Assembly: GCF_900168165.1 (NCBI RefSeq)
Contig: NZ_FUYV01000003.1
Span: forward strand, 186,001 to 250,000
Direction: 5' to 3'
Length of the DNA: 64,000 bases
From: Alkalitalea saponilacus
GTDB taxonomy: Bacteria > Bacteroidota > Bacteroidia > Bacteroidales > Marinilabiliaceae
How positions within the stretch are numbered: the first letter of the stretch is position 1; each line of letters begins with the position of its first letter. Made by a program: the position numbers and the translations under genes. Below, piece after piece: positions 9,342-19,064 of this stretch. Below the pieces are notes generated by a model. It made no database searches. It saw only the letters and a program-made list of their open reading frames with translations, and was not told where the DNA came from.

Positions 9342-9443
9342 CTCCTGTCAACTAATCTCAAAAACCAATACAATTGACGCATCAATCTTTTTTGGTGGCA
9401 TATGAGTTTGGAAAGGTGTTGAATTAATACTTTAAATTGAAAG

Positions 9444-10382
9444 CTATTTTATAGCCGGCAGCATCTCCAGAAGCGGAGATAAGATGTTCTGAGTTTGTTT
9501 TAAATGTTTTGGTGGAATGGCCACTTTTAATGCCAGGGGGAGAATTTTTACTTCTGCTTTATTGCCAAGAATGACGGGCTCGCCATCTACATGTCCCAGC
9601 AGATTGGAGTCATGCTCTATGTTGATTTTTACTGCTTTCACAATGATGTCATATCTGTTTTTATCAATGCTTCGGTCAAGCATGCTGATGAGAAGAGCCG
9701 GGGCTGTTACTTTCGGGAAATCACGAATCAGGCAAACATCGATTAACCCATCGTCTATACGAGCCTGAGGGGCAATATGGAAATTGTTTCCATATTGTGT
9801 TGAATTGGCGAAGCTTATCAAAAAAGCATCCCACAGTTGCGTTTGGCCATCAATGGTTACTTTGTATTTTGCGCTTTTGTAGTTGGCAAACTCTTTCGAA
9901 ATTAACTGCATGTAAGCCAGTGGGCCTCTATTTTTCTTTTTTGCAAATTTATGACTGATAAATGCATCAAAACCTATTCCTGCAACATTCAGGGAGAAAT
10001 GGTCATTAACTTTTATGGCGTCAATTTTACGGAAGTTGCACTGGTTTAAGGCTTTTAGGGCTCTGTTTATCTTAAATGGAACTTCCAAATGCCTTGCCAG
10101 TCCGTTCCCCGAACCGGTGGGGATTATACCAAGAGCACTTTCTGAATTAATTAGTCCCCGCCCTACTTCGTTAACTGTGCCATCTCCACCTACGGCAACC
10201 ACCACGTCATAAGAATCTGCGGCTTCAGAGCTGATTTCAAAGGCATGGTTTTTATATTCGGTATATGCGATTTCAACGAGCCATTCATCCATGTTCATCT
10301 CTTGATGAATGATTCCTTCCATAGACTTTTGACGTCCAATGCCTGATATTGGGTTTATAATAAAAAGAATCTTTTTCTTCAT
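9444..10382 (-). CDS. YegS/BmrU-type lipid kinase (diacylglycerol kinase catalytic domain)
   Basis: 312 aa, full length for the family. N-terminal nucleotide-binding lobe with NPISG (10-14), the GGDGTVNEVG loop (GGDGT at 65-69) and the IIPTGSGNGLARHL motif; the C-terminal beta-sandwich includes the GHVDGEP segment. It should phosphorylate a lipid such as diacylglycerol or a sphingoid base using ATP at the inner membrane face. Bacteroidota can make sphingolipids, so a sphingosine or ceramide substrate is possible but not shown. It is divergent from tetR with about 300 bp between. Confidence 0.9.
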   Translation of the reverse strand: MKKKILFIINPISGIGRQKSMEGIIHQEMNMDEWLVEIAYTEYKNHAFEISSEAADSYDVVVAVGGDGTVNEVGRGLINSESALGIIPTGSGNGLARHLEVPFKINRALKALNQCNFRKIDAIKVNDHFSLNVAGIGFDAFISHKFAKKKNRGPLAYMQLISKEFANYKSAKYKVTIDGQTQLWDAFLISFANSTQYGNNFHIAPQARIDDGLIDVCLIRDFPKVTAPALLISMLDRSIDKNRYDIIVKAVKINIEHDSNLLGHVDGEPVILGNKAEVKILPLALKVAIPPKHLKQTQNILSPLLEMLPAIK

Positions 10383-10683
10383 GAGATATTAATTGATTGC
10401 CGGTACAAAGATACTAAATTGTTAATGGTAAGTTTATTGTTTTCAGTATTAAACTTTTTTTACTGGACTTTCATTATTTTCCATTTCAGTGATGTGTATT
10501 TGCAGTTCAGCATCAAATATGTGCAATTGTGCAGATGTTAGGCTACCTCATGCTCTATAGTTTATTAATTTGCCACCAGAATTGATCATTGTAAGCCGAT
10601 TGTTAAAGAGTTATAAAACAAGAAAACCGAATAGGTTTTATGAGTTTTCTATCATAGCTTTGTATTGTTCAAAAAATCGAATA
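10383..10683. other. Divergent intergenic region between lipid kinase and tetR
   Basis: AT-rich spacer with a probable tetR promoter near its right end. A TetR operator would be expected here, but I see no strong palindrome. Confidence 0.5.
10655..10662 (+). promoter_or_regulatory. Bacteroidota -7 box TAGCTTTG for the tetR-efflux operon
   Basis: Exact TAnnTTTG match 21 bp before the tetR ATG at 10684, predicting a short leader. No clear TTTG is seen at -33. Confidence 0.42.
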
Positions 10684-11295
10684 ATGGAAATAAGAGAAAG
10701 AATTCTGGATACAGCCGGTAAAATGTTCTTTACTGAGGGAATACGCAGGGTTACGATGGATGCCATTGCCCGCAAAATGGGAATGTCTAAGCGAACCATA
10801 TACGAAATTTTTAAAGATAAAAATGAGATATTAAGAGCCAGTATTGCAGACTTAATAGCGAAGAATGAATTGGAATTGAATGAACTTAAGGAACGTTCGG
10901 CCAATAGTATGGAGTTGATTGTAGGGGCATTTGAGTTTGGAATAAAAGCTATAAATGAAGTAAACCCTGTCTATTTTGAGGATTTGGAACTTTATTATCC
11001 GGAATTGTGGAATGAGACCATGTACCGTCGGAAACAGGAAAGCTATCATGACTTTCAGAACTTGGTTAATCAGGGGATTCAAGAGGGATTCTTTCGGGAA
11101 AAGTTAAATGTTCCCTTGGTTGCTAAAATTTTTATCGAACAAATGAATGCCATGCATCGAAGAGATGTTTTTCCAGCACATGAATATCCTGCTGCCGAGC
11201 TTTTCGAGACACTTTTTTTAAATTATATAAGAGGTATTTCAACCTATGCCGGAATTAAAAAACTTGAGGAGTTATTATTGTCGAAATTGAAGTAA
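10684..11295 (+). CDS. TetR/AcrR family transcriptional regulator
   Basis: The start is the ATG at 10684 (MEIRERILDTAGKMF), the usual TetR beginning; the open frame extends 114 bp upstream but that part would be untypical. 203 aa. The helix-turn-helix is at about 22-45 (VTMDAIARKMGMSKRTIYEIF) and the C-terminal ligand domain contains many aromatic residues. Its stop overlaps the TolC start (TAATG), so it is cotranscribed with, and presumably controls, the RND efflux genes that follow. Derepression by a pump substrate is the usual mode in the family; the ligand is unknown. Confidence 0.93.
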   Translation: MEIRERILDTAGKMFFTEGIRRVTMDAIARKMGMSKRTIYEIFKDKNEILRASIADLIAKNELELNELKERSANSMELIVGAFEFGIKAINEVNPVYFEDLELYYPELWNETMYRRKQESYHDFQNLVNQGIQEGFFREKLNVPLVAKIFIEQMNAMHRRDVFPAHEYPAAELFETLFLNYIRGISTYAGIKKLEELLLSKLK

Positions 11296-12710
11296 TGATA
11301 AATATGAGTATGAAAAAAATGAGATTTTCGTTTATGAAATGCTTTTGCCGGATTAAATCCGTGAGACGAAGCCTCACGTTTTGGGTTGTTTTAGGACTGA
11401 TGGTTCCGGCACTGAATTCAGCTGCCGGTAATGACGAGGTGTTGCCTTTAACACTTGATCATGCCATTGAAATTGCTTTGTCCGAAAACCCGATGATAAA
11501 AATCGCGGATAGGGAAATAGAGAGAGTGGACTATTCCTTGCGAACTGCCAGAAATGCATTACTCCCTTCTTTAAATGCCGAGGGGAATTTTTCACGTAAC
11601 TTCAAAAAGCAAGTTATGTATCTTCCTGATGGGATATTTGGTCCGGGTTCAGGTGGTGCAATGGAAATGGGATTTGATAACAGTTATACAGCTGGATTAA
11701 CGGCCTCGCTTCCATTGTTTTCGTATTCAATATATCAAAACATCAGATTAACTGAACATGACGTGGCTCTTGCGATTGAATCGGCCAGAGCTTCAAGGGT
11801 TAACATGGTATCAGAGGTTCGGAAAGCTTACTTTGGTCTTTTGTTGGCAGCAGATTCATATCGTGTCATGTCCCAAAGCATGGAAAATGCTGAGAAAAAT
11901 CTTGAAGATGTTCGAAAGATGTTTAACCAGGGAATGGTTGCTGAGTACGATCTTATTCGCAGTGAAGTTCAGGTACGGAATTTACGTCCATCTTTATTGC
12001 AGGCGCGAAACGGAGTACGTATGGCCGAGTTGATGGTACGCGTTCTATTGGGAATTGACGAGGGTGTAGTTATTGTAACGGAAGATGATTTGGAATCATA
12101 CAATGAAGGAAGTTTATTGCATGCCAACAGTGCGGGGCTGGATTTGACCAATAATCCAGACTTGCGTCAACTGAATCTGGAAATCAATCGCATGCATACA
12201 CAATTTCAGGTTATACGCGCTCAGCGCTTTCCTACACTAGCGGCATTTGGTAATTTTCAATATATGACACAAGCCAACGATTTTAGATTCAGCAACTATC
12301 AGTGGGCCAATCCGATTATGGCCGGGATTCAGTTGCAGATACCTGTTTTTAATGGCTTTTCCATTCGAAATCAGGAACAACAGGTCTCAATTGGCATTGA
12401 GCAGATGCAAATGCAGATGGAATATATGGACAGAAATATTCAAATGCAGTTACAGAATGCCTATAATGAGATGGAAACAGCTTTTGATCAAATCGAATCA
12501 AACCGCGAAGGGGTCAGACAGGCGGAGCGTGGATATGTAATTGCACAAACTCGTTACCAAACAGGCTCAGGTACCTTTCTTGAGTTGAATGATGCCGAAA
12601 TGGCACTCACACAGGCTCATCTCAACCTGAATCAGTCGTTGTACGATTTCCTAACTGCTGAGTCGGACTATCGAAGAATTATAGGAATGGATGATGTTGC
12701 TAATCATTAG
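11295..12710 (+). CDS. TolC-family outer membrane efflux protein
   Basis: 471 aa with an N-terminal signal region (about 24-45) and two OEP repeats of long coiled-coil helices, for example QMQMQMEYMDRNIQMQLQNAYNEME and the ending RYQTGSGTFLELNDAEMALT typical of the family. The ATG at 11295 overlaps the tetR stop by one base (TAATG), so translation is likely coupled; further in-frame ATGs at 11304 and 11310 are alternatives. It supplies the outer membrane duct for the adaptor and HAE1 pump encoded downstream. Confidence 0.92.
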   Translation: MINMSMKKMRFSFMKCFCRIKSVRRSLTFWVVLGLMVPALNSAAGNDEVLPLTLDHAIEIALSENPMIKIADREIERVDYSLRTARNALLPSLNAEGNFSRNFKKQVMYLPDGIFGPGSGGAMEMGFDNSYTAGLTASLPLFSYSIYQNIRLTEHDVALAIESARASRVNMVSEVRKAYFGLLLAADSYRVMSQSMENAEKNLEDVRKMFNQGMVAEYDLIRSEVQVRNLRPSLLQARNGVRMAELMVRVLLGIDEGVVIVTEDDLESYNEGSLLHANSAGLDLTNNPDLRQLNLEINRMHTQFQVIRAQRFPTLAAFGNFQYMTQANDFRFSNYQWANPIMAGIQLQIPVFNGFSIRNQEQQVSIGIEQMQMQMEYMDRNIQMQLQNAYNEMETAFDQIESNREGVRQAERGYVIAQTRYQTGSGTFLELNDAEMALTQAHLNLNQSLYDFLTAESDYRRIIGMDDVANH

Positions 12711-12896
12711 GGATGTATCAGAGGAATTGAAAATAATAATTTTTAACTGTTCGGCCTCTTTGATGCAGAACGGAGCAAATCTCTTAAAGATATTATGAAA
12801 GAGTCATATTTAACATACAGAAAACAAGGTTATTCCTTATTGGTTAAAATGTGCAGCCAAAAAGAAAGTCAAACCTGTCAATTAAACAGAAAACGA

Positions 12897-13940
12897 ATGA
12901 AAAAGAATGTAAGGCAGTTTTTTATAATGTCATCAGTGGTCATGTCCATGTTTGTTATGATGGCATGTGGAAGCAGTACAGAAACTTCAGAAGATGCAGG
13001 TGAGGAAAAGGTGTTGGTTAAAACGGAGCGGGTCGCATTGCAACAAGTTGAGCAACGCGACCAGTTTACAGGCAATGTGGAACCTTTCGAGAAGGCTTAT
13101 ATCAGTCCTGCAACTCCTTCCAGAGTTTCCAGAATTTACAAAGAAGTGGGTGATGTGGTACGAAAAGGTGAACTGCTTGTACAAATGGATGCATCCAATT
13201 ATCGCCAGGCAAAGGCTCAGCTTGAAATACTCGAACGTGAGTTTACCAGACTGGATACATTGTATAAAGTAGGGAGTGTTTCTCAACAGCAGCTCGATCA
13301 AATCAGTACCGAGTTGGAAGTGGCGAGAACTGCCTTCGAAAATCTTCAGGAAAACACTCAGTTACGTTCTCCGATTCATGGCGTTGTGACCGGAAGATTC
13401 TTTGAGAACGGAGAAATGTTCAGCGGCTCTCCCGTGGTGGATAATAGAGCAGCCATTTTAACTGTAGAGCAGATTCATCCTGTTAAAGTGACTGTGAACG
13501 TGAGTGAGCAATATTTTCCCAGAGTTGATAAAGATTTAAATATTTCGCTGGCTTTGGATGTTTACCCCGGAAAAACTTTTGATGGCTCTGTGCACTTAAA
13601 GCATCCAACCATTGATCCGGTTACCAGAACTTTTACCGTAGAGTTGCAGTTCCCAAACAGAGATCAGGTGATTCGTCCCGGAATGTTTGGCAGAGTGACA
13701 TTAGGTTTTGGAGAGGTTGAAAGAGTGGTTGCACCAGACCTTGCTGTGCTTCGACAACAAGGCACAAGTGAACGATTTGTTTTCGTCGTCGAAAACGGAA
13801 TAGCTGTAAGAAAAACAGTAAGAGTTGGACGAAGAATTGGTAATGCCTACGAAATCATCAGCGGGATAGCTGATGGGGAAGAAGTGGTAACCGCCGGGCA
13901 CTCCAGATTGTTGGATGGAACTTCTGTGAGATTTGAATAG
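12897..13940 (+). CDS. RND efflux periplasmic adaptor (MFP) lipoprotein
   Basis: ATG at 12897 is chosen because it yields a lipoprotein signal with lipobox VMMAC (Cys24); an upstream ATG at 12795 would put 34 polar residues ahead of the signal. 347 aa. It has the beta-barrel/lipoyl/hairpin layout of AcrA-type adaptors: YISPATPSRVSRIYKEVGD (first lipoyl half), a short alpha hairpin with LDQISTELEVARTAF, RSPIHGVVTG (second half) and a membrane-proximal C-terminus with ISGIADGEEVVTAG. It bridges the HAE1 pump (36 bp downstream) and TolC. Confidence 0.93.
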   Translation: MKKNVRQFFIMSSVVMSMFVMMACGSSTETSEDAGEEKVLVKTERVALQQVEQRDQFTGNVEPFEKAYISPATPSRVSRIYKEVGDVVRKGELLVQMDASNYRQAKAQLEILEREFTRLDTLYKVGSVSQQQLDQISTELEVARTAFENLQENTQLRSPIHGVVTGRFFENGEMFSGSPVVDNRAAILTVEQIHPVKVTVNVSEQYFPRVDKDLNISLALDVYPGKTFDGSVHLKHPTIDPVTRTFTVELQFPNRDQVIRPGMFGRVTLGFGEVERVVAPDLAVLRQQGTSERFVFVVENGIAVRKTVRVGRRIGNAYEIISGIADGEEVVTAGHSRLLDGTSVRFE

Positions 13941-13976
13941 GTCTGGTTTATTCTGTTATTATAAAATTATAGAACC

Positions 13977-16900
13977 ATGAGGATATATGAAACGGCTGTT
14001 AAAAAGCCGGTTACTACAATACTAATATTCTTTGGGGTAGTGATTTTTGGGCTCTTTTCATTGAGATATCTGCCCATTGATTTGTACCCCGAAATTGAAC
14101 CACCCATAGTTACTGTTTTTACTTTCTACCAGGGTGCCAGTGCCATTGATATAGAAACAAACGTAACACGTTTGTTGGAGGATCAATTGAATACGGTAAA
14201 TAATCTTAAAAAATTAACTTCTACATCGCGAGACAACATTTCCGTCTTGATGTTGGAATTTGAATGGGGCTCAAACCTCGATGAAGCCACCAATGATATT
14301 CGGGATGTTCTTGGAAGGGCGGAGGCTTTTTTACCTGAAGATGCCGATAAGCCAATTCTTTTTAAGTTCAGCACCAGCATGATTCCAATCATGATGTTAT
14401 CGGCAACCGCCGAAGAGAGTTATCCGGCATTGACTAAATTGCTTGACGATGCCATTGTTAATCCCCTTAACCGGGTAGAGGGAATTGGAGCGGTATCACT
14501 TTCCGGAGGTCCTAAACGAGAAATACAGGTGAATGTTGATCCCGGTAAATTGGAAGCATATAATGTGTCGGTTGAACAGCTTGGAAATCTAATTAGGCAG
14601 GAGAATTTAAACCTTCCAGGAGGAACTTTGGATATCGGAAGCTTTTCATATCCCATCAGGGTAGAAGGCGAATATAAAGGAGCCGATGAGATAGCAAACT
14701 TAGTTGTAGGGAATTTTGAGGGACGCACCGTAAGGATGCGTGACGTGGCTGTTGTAAAGGATACCATCGCCAAAATGACCATTGATGAACGGAGCAACGG
14801 ACGACAAGGTGCCAGAATCATCATTCAGCAACAATCGGGAGGTAATGCCGTTGAAATTGCCAAAGAGGTGAATGCCATGTTGCCATCTTTAATGGAGTCG
14901 CTTCCTGCCGACGTACAGCTGAATATGATTTTTGATACTTCTGAATTTATAGAAAATTCCATTAACAGTTTAGCTACCACCATATTGTATGCAGGTGTCT
15001 TCGTGGTTTTGGTGGTGTTGTTCTTCCTTGGACGATGGAGAGCAACTTTCATCATCATACTCACCATTCCGGTGTCGCTAATTGTGTCGTTTATTTATCT
15101 CTACGTTACAGGTAATACTCTGAATATCATTTCTCTTTCATCCTTATCTATTGCCATTGGGATGGTGGTTGATGATGCCATTGTGGTTTTGGAGAACATC
15201 ACTTCTCATATTGAGAAAGGCGCCTCACCACGTGAGGCTGCCATCTACGGAACCAATGAAGTGGGATTGGCTGTGGTTGCTACAACTCTCACTGTGGTGG
15301 CGGTTTTCTTTCCGTTGACATTGATTCAGGGGTTGAGTGGAATTATGTTTCGTCAATTGGGGATGATTGTGACCTTGGTGGTGATTGTTTCTACTTTGGC
15401 AGCCTTAACGCTTACGCCCATGTTGGCTTCGCAAATGATGCGTGCCCAACCTCCGAGGAAAACGGGTGTAATAAAAGTGATTTTTGATCAAATAGAGAAG
15501 TTTCTCGGTTGGTTGGATGATATTTACGAGAATACATTGAGATTTGCTGTTCGCCGACGATGGCTGGTAGTGGTTTCTTCCGTTGGACTGTTTTTTGGAA
15601 GTTTATTCTTATTACCAATTGTAGGTGTTGAGTTTTTCCCACCGGCCGATAATGCCAGAATGGAAGTATCAGTTGAGTTGCCCATGGGCGTTGGGCTGGA
15701 AAAAACCAAGGTCGTTGCCAGGCAGATAGAAAACACTTTTCTTGAAAAGTATCCTGAAGTTGAGGTTATCTCTACCAGTGCCGGAGTGGCGGATGACGGA
15801 AATATTTTTGCCGCTTTCAGTGACAACGGCTCACACATCATCAATTTCACCATGCGAATGTCCCCCAGTACGGAGCGAGACCGGGATATTTATGAAATAG
15901 GTGATTTGATGCGCGCCGATCTCTCATCCATCCCCGAAATTGATAATTTTAGAGTCGATCCTGGAGGAGGTGGTGGTGGACTGGGAAGTGGAGCTAGCAC
16001 CGTTGAAGTTATTATCTCAGGTTTTGACCTTGATATTACGGGTGATTTGGCCGACCAGATGGCCGAAGCCATGAATAATATGGACGGTCTCAGAGATGTT
16101 GAAATCAGTCGAGATCGATCAAGCGTGGAATATCAGTTGGTTCTTGACAGAGAAAAAATGGCGTTGCATGGTCTGAATACTTCACAGGTTGCCAATGCAC
16201 TGCGCAACCGCATCCAGGGATTAACTGCTGCTCAGTTTCGCGAAGATGGTGAAGAGTACGACATTGTGGTTCGATACGATGAGCAGTTCCGTACATCTTT
16301 GGATCATGTTGAAAACATTATGATCCCGAATAGTCAGGGAGTCTTTATCCGATTAAGCGAAATTGGTGGTTTGCAGGAATATTTCTCCCCTCCATCCATC
16401 GAAAGAGAAAACAGGCAGCGGGTTATTCGAGTTACGGCATCCATTTTCAATGCTTCACTTACCGATGTTGTAAGGGATATTCGTGCCGAATTCGCGAAAA
16501 TGGATGTGCCGGCCGGCATAGGAATGGATATTGGAGGAACTGTTGAGGAACAACAGGAAGCTTTTGCAGATATTTTTCTATTACTTGGTCTGGTTATCAT
16601 TCTTGTTTACATTGTCATGGCATCTCAGTTTGAGTCCTTACGCTCACCATTTATAATAATGCTCACTTTGCCGTTTGCATTCACCGGTGTGTTTTTGGCT
16701 CTGTTTGTTACCGGGCACACTCTTAATCTGATCTCTCTTATTGGTTCGGTGATGTTGGTGGGAATTGTTGTGAAAAATGGTATTGTTTTGGTAGATTATA
16801 CCAATCTGATGCGCGATAGAGGATTGCCATTGAAAGAGGCTGTTGTAACAGCTGGGAAATCCCGTCTGCGTCCAGTGTTAATGACAACATTAACAACAGC

Positions 16901-17102
16901 ATTGGCCATGATACCTCTTGCAATGGGTATTGGCGAAGGTTCAGAAATTTGGCAACCGATGGGGGTAAGTATCATTGGTGGATTGATGTTCTCTACACTT
17001 ATTACATTGATTCTTATTCCTGTGGTTTATACCTTGTTTGGAGCCAATCGTATGAAGCGTGAGCAAAAGCGTTTGGAAATGATGGAGTTGGAACTTCAAT
17101 AG
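13977..17102 (+). CDS. HAE1-family RND efflux transporter permease
   Basis: 1041 aa, full length for AcrB-type pumps. It has 12 membrane helices in the RND pattern with two large periplasmic loops; TM4 carries the proton-relay pair in GMVVDDAIVVLEN, and TM10-11 hold SVMLVGIVVKNGIVLVDYTN and RLRPVLMTTLTTALAM. A glycine-rich run (PGGGGGGLGSG) lies in the second periplasmic loop at about residues 660-672. It should export amphiphilic compounds, driven by protons or Na+; the substrate is not deducible. Fourth gene of tetR-tolC-mfp-rnd. Confidence 0.95.
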   Translation: MRIYETAVKKPVTTILIFFGVVIFGLFSLRYLPIDLYPEIEPPIVTVFTFYQGASAIDIETNVTRLLEDQLNTVNNLKKLTSTSRDNISVLMLEFEWGSNLDEATNDIRDVLGRAEAFLPEDADKPILFKFSTSMIPIMMLSATAEESYPALTKLLDDAIVNPLNRVEGIGAVSLSGGPKREIQVNVDPGKLEAYNVSVEQLGNLIRQENLNLPGGTLDIGSFSYPIRVEGEYKGADEIANLVVGNFEGRTVRMRDVAVVKDTIAKMTIDERSNGRQGARIIIQQQSGGNAVEIAKEVNAMLPSLMESLPADVQLNMIFDTSEFIENSINSLATTILYAGVFVVLVVLFFLGRWRATFIIILTIPVSLIVSFIYLYVTGNTLNIISLSSLSIAIGMVVDDAIVVLENITSHIEKGASPREAAIYGTNEVGLAVVATTLTVVAVFFPLTLIQGLSGIMFRQLGMIVTLVVIVSTLAALTLTPMLASQMMRAQPPRKTGVIKVIFDQIEKFLGWLDDIYENTLRFAVRRRWLVVVSSVGLFFGSLFLLPIVGVEFFPPADNARMEVSVELPMGVGLEKTKVVARQIENTFLEKYPEVEVISTSAGVADDGNIFAAFSDNGSHIINFTMRMSPSTERDRDIYEIGDLMRADLSSIPEIDNFRVDPGGGGGGLGSGASTVEVIISGFDLDITGDLADQMAEAMNNMDGLRDVEISRDRSSVEYQLVLDREKMALHGLNTSQVANALRNRIQGLTAAQFREDGEEYDIVVRYDEQFRTSLDHVENIMIPNSQGVFIRLSEIGGLQEYFSPPSIERENRQRVIRVTASIFNASLTDVVRDIRAEFAKMDVPAGIGMDIGGTVEEQQEAFADIFLLLGLVIILVYIVMASQFESLRSPFIIMLTLPFAFTGVFLALFVTGHTLNLISLIGSVMLVGIVVKNGIVLVDYTNLMRDRGLPLKEAVVTAGKSRLRPVLMTTLTTALAMIPLAMGIGEGSEIWQPMGVSIIGGLMFSTLITLILIPVVYTLFGANRMKREQKRLEMMELELQ

Positions 17103-17118
17103 AAAATAGAAGGGTATA

Positions 17119-17178
17119 ATGAGGCTGCTTAAGAAGTAGATACTATATTAAATACTTCCAAATTATAAGCAGCCTCAT
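17119..17178 (+). repeat. Long imperfect hairpin after the RND gene
   Basis: Perfect 13-bp outer arms (17119-17131 / 17166-17178, ATGAGGCTGCTTA and its complement) enclose an inner 6-bp inverted repeat GAAGTA/TACTTC. It begins 17 bp after the RND stop. It may be a transcript-end structure or a small repeat element. Confidence 0.6.
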
Positions 17179-17180
17179 AT

Positions 17181-17243
17181 TCATCCCTCTAAACCTCCCC
17201 CAAGTGGGAGGTTTAAAGTCCCACTTGGGGGATTTAGGGGTGA
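17181..17243. repeat. Intergenic inverted repeat with CCCCCAAGTGGGA arms
   Basis: Left arm 17181-17209 and right arm 17219-17243 are near-perfect complements centred on CCCCCAAGTGGGA/TCCCACTTGGGGG, with a 9-nt loop. Strings of this style are common as intergenic elements in Bacteroidota genomes (recollection, not searched). It directly abuts the preceding hairpin. Confidence 0.7.
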
Positions 17244-17354
17244 ATTATCTAGGAGGAATTTACGATTTGAAGGATGAGGATAGCTGGAATTTAATTATGA
17301 GACAGGCTCAAATAGATCAACAATAGTTAATAACAGATAAAAACAGATTGTCAA

Positions 17355-17648
17355 ATGAAGGCAGTATTTATAGCATATAATCAGGCTTTAACCGAAAAGG
17401 TGGAGTTTATTCTTGACCGAATGAAAATTCGGGGTTATACACGATGGAATCAGGTTCAGGGAAGAGGAAGCGAAGATGGCGAACCCCACATGGGAACACA
17501 TACCTGGCCGGCTCTTAATGATACAATTTTAACCATTGTTCCAGATGAAAAAGTAAAGGAACTTATGGAAACTCTCAGAAAACTTGACTCTAAAACAAAA
17601 ATGCAAGGACTCCGAGCTTATGTTTGGAATGTTGAAGATTCTCTTTAG
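17355..17648 (+). CDS. PG0541-type, PII-like transporter-associated protein
   Basis: 97 aa, soluble, starts ATG (MKAVFIAYNQAL). It reads as a small ferredoxin-like PII-fold protein: beta strand KAVFIAYN, helix LTEKVEFILDRMKIRGYTRW, a loop with EPHMGTHTWPALNDTILTIV, and helix VKELMETLRKLD. This agrees with the small protein encoded next to RND pumps in Porphyromonas-like bacteria (PG0541 family). The position 253 bp after the HAE1 pump supports an accessory or regulatory link; binding of a nucleotide or metal is a guess from the PII fold. Confidence 0.72.
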   Translation: MKAVFIAYNQALTEKVEFILDRMKIRGYTRWNQVQGRGSEDGEPHMGTHTWPALNDTILTIVPDEKVKELMETLRKLDSKTKMQGLRAYVWNVEDSL

Positions 17649-18119
17649 ATAGAGGTTGTTGATAGTTTTGGTTTTGTTGCTGAGTACAGTGAAGTTCTGA
17701 TGGTTAAAAGTTGAGGTGAGTGCAACACAACTCCCCCTGGTAGGGTGAATTGGTTTGATAGGTCATTAGATGTATTGCTGAATGGAATTCCGCACAGCGG
17801 AACCGGAGCGTAACAATTTCCGAACCCTATGAGAGCAATTAGTGCCGTCGTAGGTGGTAAATGTCGATAGAATAGAATGTTTCAAAGTGAAAAGGCACAC
17901 CGTAGGTTTACAATCTAATCCACATACGGCACATAAGGTTCACAATATGCACAAAGACGACACAGAGACCACTATAAAGTCATTGCGTACTTTATGTAAA
18001 TCGTTGTGAACTCCGTGGTTGGGTTTTACCACAGAAGGCATATATGATATGGGTAATAGTTTAAGGTTTATAGTTTTACAGGAATGAACTATCAACTAAA
18101 AACTATTAACTCGATAAAA
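17649..18119. other. Intergenic region with a degenerate dispersed repeat
   Basis: No convincing gene. A small perfect inverted repeat TTCCGC-ACA-GCGGAA sits at 17788-17802. Bases about 17933-18035 (CACATAAGGTTCACA ... TTGTGAACTCCGTGGTT) resemble 47987-48082 near the GH26 gene. Confidence 0.55.
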
Positions 18120-18980
18120 TCACTTATTAACAATCATTACCGGAATGTTTCTGTCTTGTGCGATCATTCTTTCTGCAACACTTCCAATCAACAGGTCGCT
18201 GTCGTCTGCTTTGCCTTTATTTCCTAAAATGATTAAATCAATGCTTTGGAATATGGCCTGATCGTAAATGGCTTTGGATATGTGCTGTTCGCCTGCATTT
18301 ACAACCAGACAACTCTCTGAAATCCCGGTTTTTTGTTTCAGTTTCTCATACTTTTTTTCGACCTCTTTTTGAAGCATCTTTTCCAGTTCTTCCTTGTTTT
18401 TAACAAAAGGATAGTACTGCAGGCTCATTTTTAATGCGTGAACCGGAACCAACTCTGCATTTATCAGACTTGCGCTTGTTTTAGCTAAACTTAGTACTTT
18501 TTGGGTGTAGTTCGAAAAATCAATGGGCACCATGATTTTATGAATATCACCTCTGGCCATTTCAGTTACAAACAATGTATTGCTGCTCAGTAGTCTAACC
18601 ATTTTTCCTGAAAATATACCTGATCCATGTGAGCCTGATTTTTTCCCAATAATAACCAGATCGAACGAATGTTCTTCCATCCACTCAAGAAACGTTTCCA
18701 TATCGCCTCCTCCGTGAACATGAATTTTTATTTTTTCCTGACAATGGGGAAGGCAGTCATTTTTATACTCTTCAATCTCTTCGGCAATCATGTTTTCTAT
18801 GGGTTGGTCAAGATCGGGATACATTTCCAGAATTTCTTTGGGAAATTCTGTTACCTCCACAAAATGTACCAGGTGAATGGAGTTGAAATGATGGCTTTCA
18901 TCCAGCCGTTTTGCATAGTTCAGTATGATATTGTCCATTTCGGACATGTCGATTAATATGGCGATGTTTGCATTCTTCAT
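18120..18980 (-). CDS. Tandem universal stress protein (UspA x2)
   Basis: 286 aa made of two Usp domains (about 1-140 and 145-286). The second keeps the ATP-binding signature of ATP-type Usps, LGNKGKADDSDLLIGSVAERM (G-x2-G-x9-GS); the first is more divergent (GKKSGSHGSGIFSGKMVRLL). It is probably cytoplasmic and stress-related. It sits 84 bp downstream of the BCCT transporter on the same strand, a pairing seen for transporters of compatible solutes, so joint expression under osmotic stress is plausible (inference). A strong palindrome lies between the two genes. Confidence 0.88.
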   Translation of the reverse strand: MKNANIAILIDMSEMDNIILNYAKRLDESHHFNSIHLVHFVEVTEFPKEILEMYPDLDQPIENMIAEEIEEYKNDCLPHCQEKIKIHVHGGGDMETFLEWMEEHSFDLVIIGKKSGSHGSGIFSGKMVRLLSSNTLFVTEMARGDIHKIMVPIDFSNYTQKVLSLAKTSASLINAELVPVHALKMSLQYYPFVKNKEELEKMLQKEVEKKYEKLKQKTGISESCLVVNAGEQHISKAIYDQAIFQSIDLIILGNKGKADDSDLLIGSVAERMIAQDRNIPVMIVNK

Positions 18981-19014
18981 TTTTCTGATGTTTTTGGTTT
19001 TCCTATAATGGACA

Positions 19015-19046
19015 GCAATTCATTACGCATACGCGTAATGAATTGC
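19015..19046 (-). terminator. Perfect 14-bp palindrome between BCCT and Usp genes
   Basis: GCAATTCATTACGC and its exact complement separated by 4 nt. It lies 19 bp after the BCCT stop and 35 bp before the Usp start. There is no T tract on the minus strand, so it could be a terminator, an RNA-processing site or an operator for the Usp gene. Confidence 0.5.
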
Positions 19047-19064
19047 GGGAACAGATGTTTCAAT

